DNA of 64,000 nt from Bradyrhizobium betae (GTDB lineage Bacteria; Pseudomonadota; Alphaproteobacteria; Rhizobiales; Xanthobacteraceae): NCBI RefSeq assembly GCF_008932115.1, contig NZ_CP044543.1:372001-436000 (forward strand), in the 5' to 3' direction. Shown in pieces: positions 60,763-64,000 of the stretch. Within the stretch, counting starts at the first letter, position 1, and each line of letters begins with the position of its first letter. The notes beneath the pieces were generated by a model. That model made no database searches and had not been told where the DNA came from. It saw nothing but the letters and a program-made list of their open reading frames with translations. A program made the position numbers and the translations under genes.

Positions 60763-61509
60763 ATGAACAAGATCGATCTCAACGGCCGCGTCGCCATCGT
60801 CACCGGCGGCGCCCAGGGCTTTGGCCGCGCCATCACCGAGCGCTTCGTCGCCTCCGGCGCCAGGGTCGCGATCTGGGACTTCGACTCGGCGCTCGCCGAG
60901 AAGACGGCCAAGGACGTCGGCGGCGACACCAAGGTCTTCAAGGTCGACGTCACCGACACCGCGGCCGTCGAGCAGGCCCGCGATGCCACGCTCAAGGCCT
61001 TCGGCAAGGTCGACATCCTCGTCAACAATGCCGGCATCGCCGGCGTCAACAAGCCGGTCTGGGAGACCGATCTGGAGGAATGGCGCAAGGTGCTGCGTAT
61101 CAACCTCGACGGCCCCTTCATCGTCTGCAAGGCGATCGTGCCCGCGATGCTCGCGCAGAAATACGGGCGGATCGTGAACATCGCCTCGATCGCCGGCAAG
61201 GAAGGCAATCCCAACGCCGCGCACTACTCGGCCTCCAAGGCCGGCCTGATCGCGCTGACGAAGTCGCTCGGCAAGGAGCTTGCGGCACACGACATTCTCG
61301 TCAACGCCGTGACGCCGGCGGCGGCGAAGACCGCGATCTTCGACCAGATGACGCAGCAGCATATCGACTTCATGCTGTCGAAGATCCCGAAGGGCCGCTT
61401 CGTGCTGGTGGAAGAGCTAGCGGCGATGGTGGCGTGGCTCTCATCCCAGGATTGTGCCTTCTCCACCGGCGCGGTGTTTGATATCTCCGGGGGACGGGCG
61501 ACCTACTGA
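60763..61509 (+). CDS. SDR family oxidoreductase (sugar dehydrogenase-like)
   Basis: The product has 248 residues. The cofactor loop is AIVTGGAQGFGRAITERFVA, NNAG is present (LVNNAGIAGVNKP), the Ser is in NIASIAGKEGNPN and the Tyr/Lys in HYSASKAGLIAL. It resembles L-rhamnose/fucose or aldose dehydrogenases that make the lactone feeding the aldonate dehydratase. It starts 17 bases after the previous SDR stop, with AGAGG upstream, in the same operon. Confidence 0.88.
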   Translation: MNKIDLNGRVAIVTGGAQGFGRAITERFVASGARVAIWDFDSALAEKTAKDVGGDTKVFKVDVTDTAAVEQARDATLKAFGKVDILVNNAGIAGVNKPVWETDLEEWRKVLRINLDGPFIVCKAIVPAMLAQKYGRIVNIASIAGKEGNPNAAHYSASKAGLIALTKSLGKELAAHDILVNAVTPAAAKTAIFDQMTQQHIDFMLSKIPKGRFVLVEELAAMVAWLSSQDCAFSTGAVFDISGGRATY

Positions 61510-61537
61510 AGACCTTGGCCGCCCGAGGAGGCGGACC

Positions 61538-62694
61538 ATGCAGCCTGGACGTCGGGATATCGTTAAGCTCGCAGCCGGCGCGTGCGCATTGCCGCTGCTC
61601 TGGCACCGTGCGCTGGCGCAGCCCGCGCCCAACCCGCCGAGCATCCGCGCGCCCTCGCCGGCCGAGCGCAATGCGATGGGTCGGCTGGCGCAGGCCTTCA
61701 TGGACAAATACGAGGTGCCGGCGCTCTCCGTCGCGATTGGCTATGCGGGTGCAATCGTCCATCAGGCCGCCTTCGGCATTGCCGATCGCGAGCAGAACGA
61801 AGCGGCGACGCCGCAGCATCTGTTTCGCATCGCCAGTGTCAGCAAGATGATCACCTCGGTGACGCTGTTCCGGCTGATCGAGGAGAATCGCGTCAAGCTC
61901 ACCGACCGCGTGTTCGGCCCCGGCGCGCTGCTCGGTACCGATTATGGCGCGCCACCCTACTCGCCCGGCATCGAGCAGATCACGCTCGAAAATCTCCTGA
62001 CGCATACCGGCGGCGGCTGGAGCAACGACAACCGCGATCCCATGTTCACGCACCCGCACATGGATCACGCGCAACTCATCACCTGGACGCTGGCCAACCG
62101 GCCGCTGGACCGTCCACCGGGGCAGCACTACGCCTATTCCAATTTCGGCTATTGCGTGCTGGGCCGCGTCATCGAAAAGCTCACCGGCCGACACTATGCC
62201 GAGCACGTCCGCACCGAGGTGCTCGGCCGTTGTGGCGTCACCGATATGACGATCGCGGCAACACCCGCGATCAGCGTCAGGCTGGCGAAGTGGTCTATTA
62301 CAGCCGGGGCGAAGGCCCCTACGACATGAATGTCAGGCGAATGGATTCCCATGGCGGCTGGATCGCGACGCCGACCGACCTCGTACAGTTCCTGATGCAT
62401 GTGGACGGCTATGCGCGTCCGGCGAACATCCTGCGGCCGCGTACCATCGAGACGATGACCACCGCGCCGAGCTACAGCCCGGACTACGCCAAGGGATTTT
62501 GCGTCAACAAGTCAGACAATTGGTGGCACAATGGCAGCCTGCCGGGCACCAGCACCATTGCGGTCCGAACCCATGGCGGCTTCTGCTGGGCCGCCTTCAC
62601 CAACACCAGGCGCGAGAATACCAACATGGATAGCGATCTCGACCAGCTCAACTGGAACATGGCGCGCCAGGTCGGCGAATGGCGGGTGGCCTGA
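61538..62694 (+). pseudogene. Serine hydrolase (beta-lactamase family) with a single-base frameshift
   Basis: Starting at the ATG at 61538 (GAGGAGG upstream), the product has a Tat-like signal (MQPGRRDIVKLAAGACALPL ending RALAQ) and the class C-type hydrolase core: SxxK in RIASVSKMITS and YxN in YAYSNFGY. At about 62256 one base seems lost: the frame ends early at 62329, but one register over GEVVYYSRGEGPYDMNVRRM continues, with the HxG motif in WWHNGSLPGTST and the stop at 62694. The rest is undamaged, so it may be a fresh mutation or a base-calling error. An intact protein would be a periplasmic esterase or D-peptidase-like enzyme. Confidence 0.85.
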
Positions 62695-62697
62695 GCC

Positions 62698-63090
62698 ATG
62701 ACCCGGGAAGGTGGATGCCTCTGCGGCGCGGTGCGGTTCAAGGCGGAGGGCGAGCCGCTCAACGTCCGCATCTGCCATTGCCGCATGTGCCAGAAGGCGA
62801 TGGGCTCGCCCTACTTCGCCCGAGCCCAGTTCGACCAGCGCGCCCTCACGGTCGAGGGCGAGACCGCGCGCTATGCCTCGTCCGAGGCCATCGACCGCGT
62901 GTTCTGCAAGCGCTGCGGCACCCGGCTGTTCTCGTGGCGCCGCAACGGCACGCTGGCGGGCGTGGCGCTCACAACGTTCGACGATCGCAACGCCTTTGCG
63001 CCGACCGAGCACATCTGGGTGTCGGAGAAGCTCGCGTGGCTGAAGCTCGACGACGGCCTGACGCAATATCAGGGTACGATCCCGGCATAG
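62698..63090 (+). CDS. GFA family zinc protein
   Basis: The product has 130 residues of the GFA/CENP-V fold. The Cys ligands are GGCLCGAVRF, CHCRMCQKAMGSPYFA and FCKRCGTRLFSWR, forming the usual two-zinc site. Members include glutathione-dependent formaldehyde-activating enzyme, but most are of unknown role. It begins 3 bases after the serine hydrolase stop, so it is probably co-transcribed with it. Confidence 0.92.
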   Translation: MTREGGCLCGAVRFKAEGEPLNVRICHCRMCQKAMGSPYFARAQFDQRALTVEGETARYASSEAIDRVFCKRCGTRLFSWRRNGTLAGVALTTFDDRNAFAPTEHIWVSEKLAWLKLDDGLTQYQGTIPA

Positions 63091-63199
63091 AGCGTGGCAT
63101 TTCGGCACCGGCCACCCTATGTTGAGCTGAAGCGTTGCTGCACCGCCGGTTCGGCCGGGTCGTCTGCAAGGCCGCAGACACAACCGGGACGGACCAGCC

Positions 63200-63880
63200 G
63201 TGAACATCAATGTCTATGACCTCTCGGTGTGGGTGCTGCCGCTCGTGCTCGCGATCACCTTCCACGAGGCCGCGCACGCCTTCGTCGCGCACCGGCTCGG
63301 CGACAACACGGCCTGGCAGCTCGGCCGCGTCAGCTTCAACCCGCTCCGCCACATCGATCCGTTCGGCACCGTAATCCTGCCGGCGATGCTGCTGTTTGCG
63401 CATTCGCCGTTCCTGTTCGGCTACGCCAAGCCGGTGCCGGTGAATTATCGCAACCTCAACAACCCCAGGGTCGACATGGTCTGGGTGGCGCTGGCCGGGC
63501 CCGGCACCAACATACTGCTGGCGCTCGCAGCGGGTCTTGCAGCTCACGCCCTGCCCTGGATCCCCGCCGGTTCGGCGCAGTGGATAGAAGACAACCTCAA
63601 GAACGCGATCCTCATCAACGCGGTCCTGGCGGTTTTCAACATGATGCCGATACCGCCGCTCGACGGCGGGCGCGTCGCGGTCGGGCTGTTGCCCCGCCCG
63701 CTCGCCCTGCCGCTGGCGCGCCTCGAGCCGTTCGGGATGATGATCCTGATCGCCCTCCTGATCCTGCTGCCTTTGGCCGGCTCGCAGTTCGGTCTAAATC
63801 TTGATGTTATTTCAGCAATACTGCGAACGTTGACCGGTTATGTGATTCAGGCTGTTCTCTTTCTGACCGGCAATGCGTAG
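63200..63880 (+). CDS. Site-2 protease family protein (M50)
   Basis: The product has 226 residues, a polytopic membrane metalloprotease. The zinc motif is TFHEAAHAFVAHRLGD (HExxH) and the third ligand is in FNMMPIPPLDGGRVAVGLL. WQLGRVSFNPLRHIDPFGTV is typical of the short bacterial M50 group with about five membrane segments. The substrate is unknown. The start is a GTG at 63200 with GGGACGGA upstream. Confidence 0.92.
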   Translation: MNINVYDLSVWVLPLVLAITFHEAAHAFVAHRLGDNTAWQLGRVSFNPLRHIDPFGTVILPAMLLFAHSPFLFGYAKPVPVNYRNLNNPRVDMVWVALAGPGTNILLALAAGLAAHALPWIPAGSAQWIEDNLKNAILINAVLAVFNMMPIPPLDGGRVAVGLLPRPLALPLARLEPFGMMILIALLILLPLAGSQFGLNLDVISAILRTLTGYVIQAVLFLTGNA

Positions 63881-63927
63881 TTGAACAGCGACATCCGAAC
63901 ACACAAGCCGAAGGGCCAGAGGCCGAC

Positions 63928-64000
63928 TTGGTCAAAGCTGCCGATATGCTGATCGCGCGACGCGCCGACACCCGTGCCCGCGCCGATTTCGCCACCTGGA
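63928..64000 (+). CDS. Start of a further gene (partial)
   Basis: An open frame from a TTG at 63928 with AGAGG upstream runs off the right edge (LVKAADMLIARRADTRARAD). The pattern of an AADxLIxxRR helix resembles the start of 2-keto-4-pentenoate hydratase-like proteins, but 24 residues are too few to name it. The start codon is provisional. Confidence 0.4.
   Translation, partial: MVKAADMLIARRADTRARADFATW

Overview
The window looks like a chromosome segment from a GC-rich alphaproteobacterium, most probably Bradyrhizobium or a close relative. Supporting signs are strong GC-type codon use, paralogous acyl-CoA and solute-transport genes, several families of short intergenic palindromes (CGTCATCCTGAGG, CGTCATTGCGAGG, CGTCATTCCGGGG and CCTTCTCCCCTTGTGGG types), a form II CoxL paralogue and a Bradyrhizobium-style phage integrase. 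No rRNA, tRNA, CRISPR array or insertion sequence was seen.

Positions 1-8571 hold the right end of a phage-like integrated element. It has a lambda-like switch: a Cro-like gene (2093-2368, minus) diverges from a LexA/CI-type self-cleaving repressor (2462-3163, plus), with three TTTGCG-N5-CGCAAA operators between them. Two further copies sit over the promoter of a rightward early operon (3703-7255), which encodes a P-loop ATPase, an HNH-type nuclease and small unknown proteins. An excisionase-like gene and a tyrosine integrase end the element. Its left part, including a truncated DUF6745 gene, runs off the window.

Positions 8572-16818 carry housekeeping and accessory metabolism: an orphan form II CoxL-type molybdoenzyme, a hotdog protein, a YaiI-Uup-D-threonine-aldolase-like cluster and a TIGR03862-type flavoprotein. 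Positions 16941-31188 are an acyl-CoA and valine degradation island: an SDR, a MaoC hydratase, an acyl-CoA ligase, mmsB, 3-hydroxyisobutyryl-CoA hydrolase, an isobutyryl-CoA-type dehydrogenase and mmsA, with a divergent LysR gene. These are followed by TetR, a thioesterase, an enoyl-CoA hydratase, a thiolase and an MFS transporter.

Positions 31329-44693 contain an exported protein, an orphan CpaC-like secretin, a split acyl-CoA carboxylase (carboxyltransferase plus a 73-residue biotin carrier) around an IclR gene with a clear operator, and a TRAP-TAXI transporter next to a glutaminase-STAS-cyclic-nucleotide-domain fusion. A decayed aminotransferase/dimethylformamidase chimera then lies beside an intact GntR regulator and its operator.

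Positions 45146-49480 hold a DUF35 protein paired with a thiolase-fold protein lacking the nucleophilic Cys, a CaiB-type CoA transferase and a frameshifted thiolase. Positions 49552-61509 form a sugar-acid regulon. It has an ABC transporter, denD, kdgK and eda on the minus strand, and a LacI regulator, an IlvD/Edd dehydratase and two SDRs on the plus strand, with matching LacI-type operators at 56767 and 57895. The window ends with a frameshifted serine hydrolase, a GFA protein, a site-2 protease and the start of one more gene.
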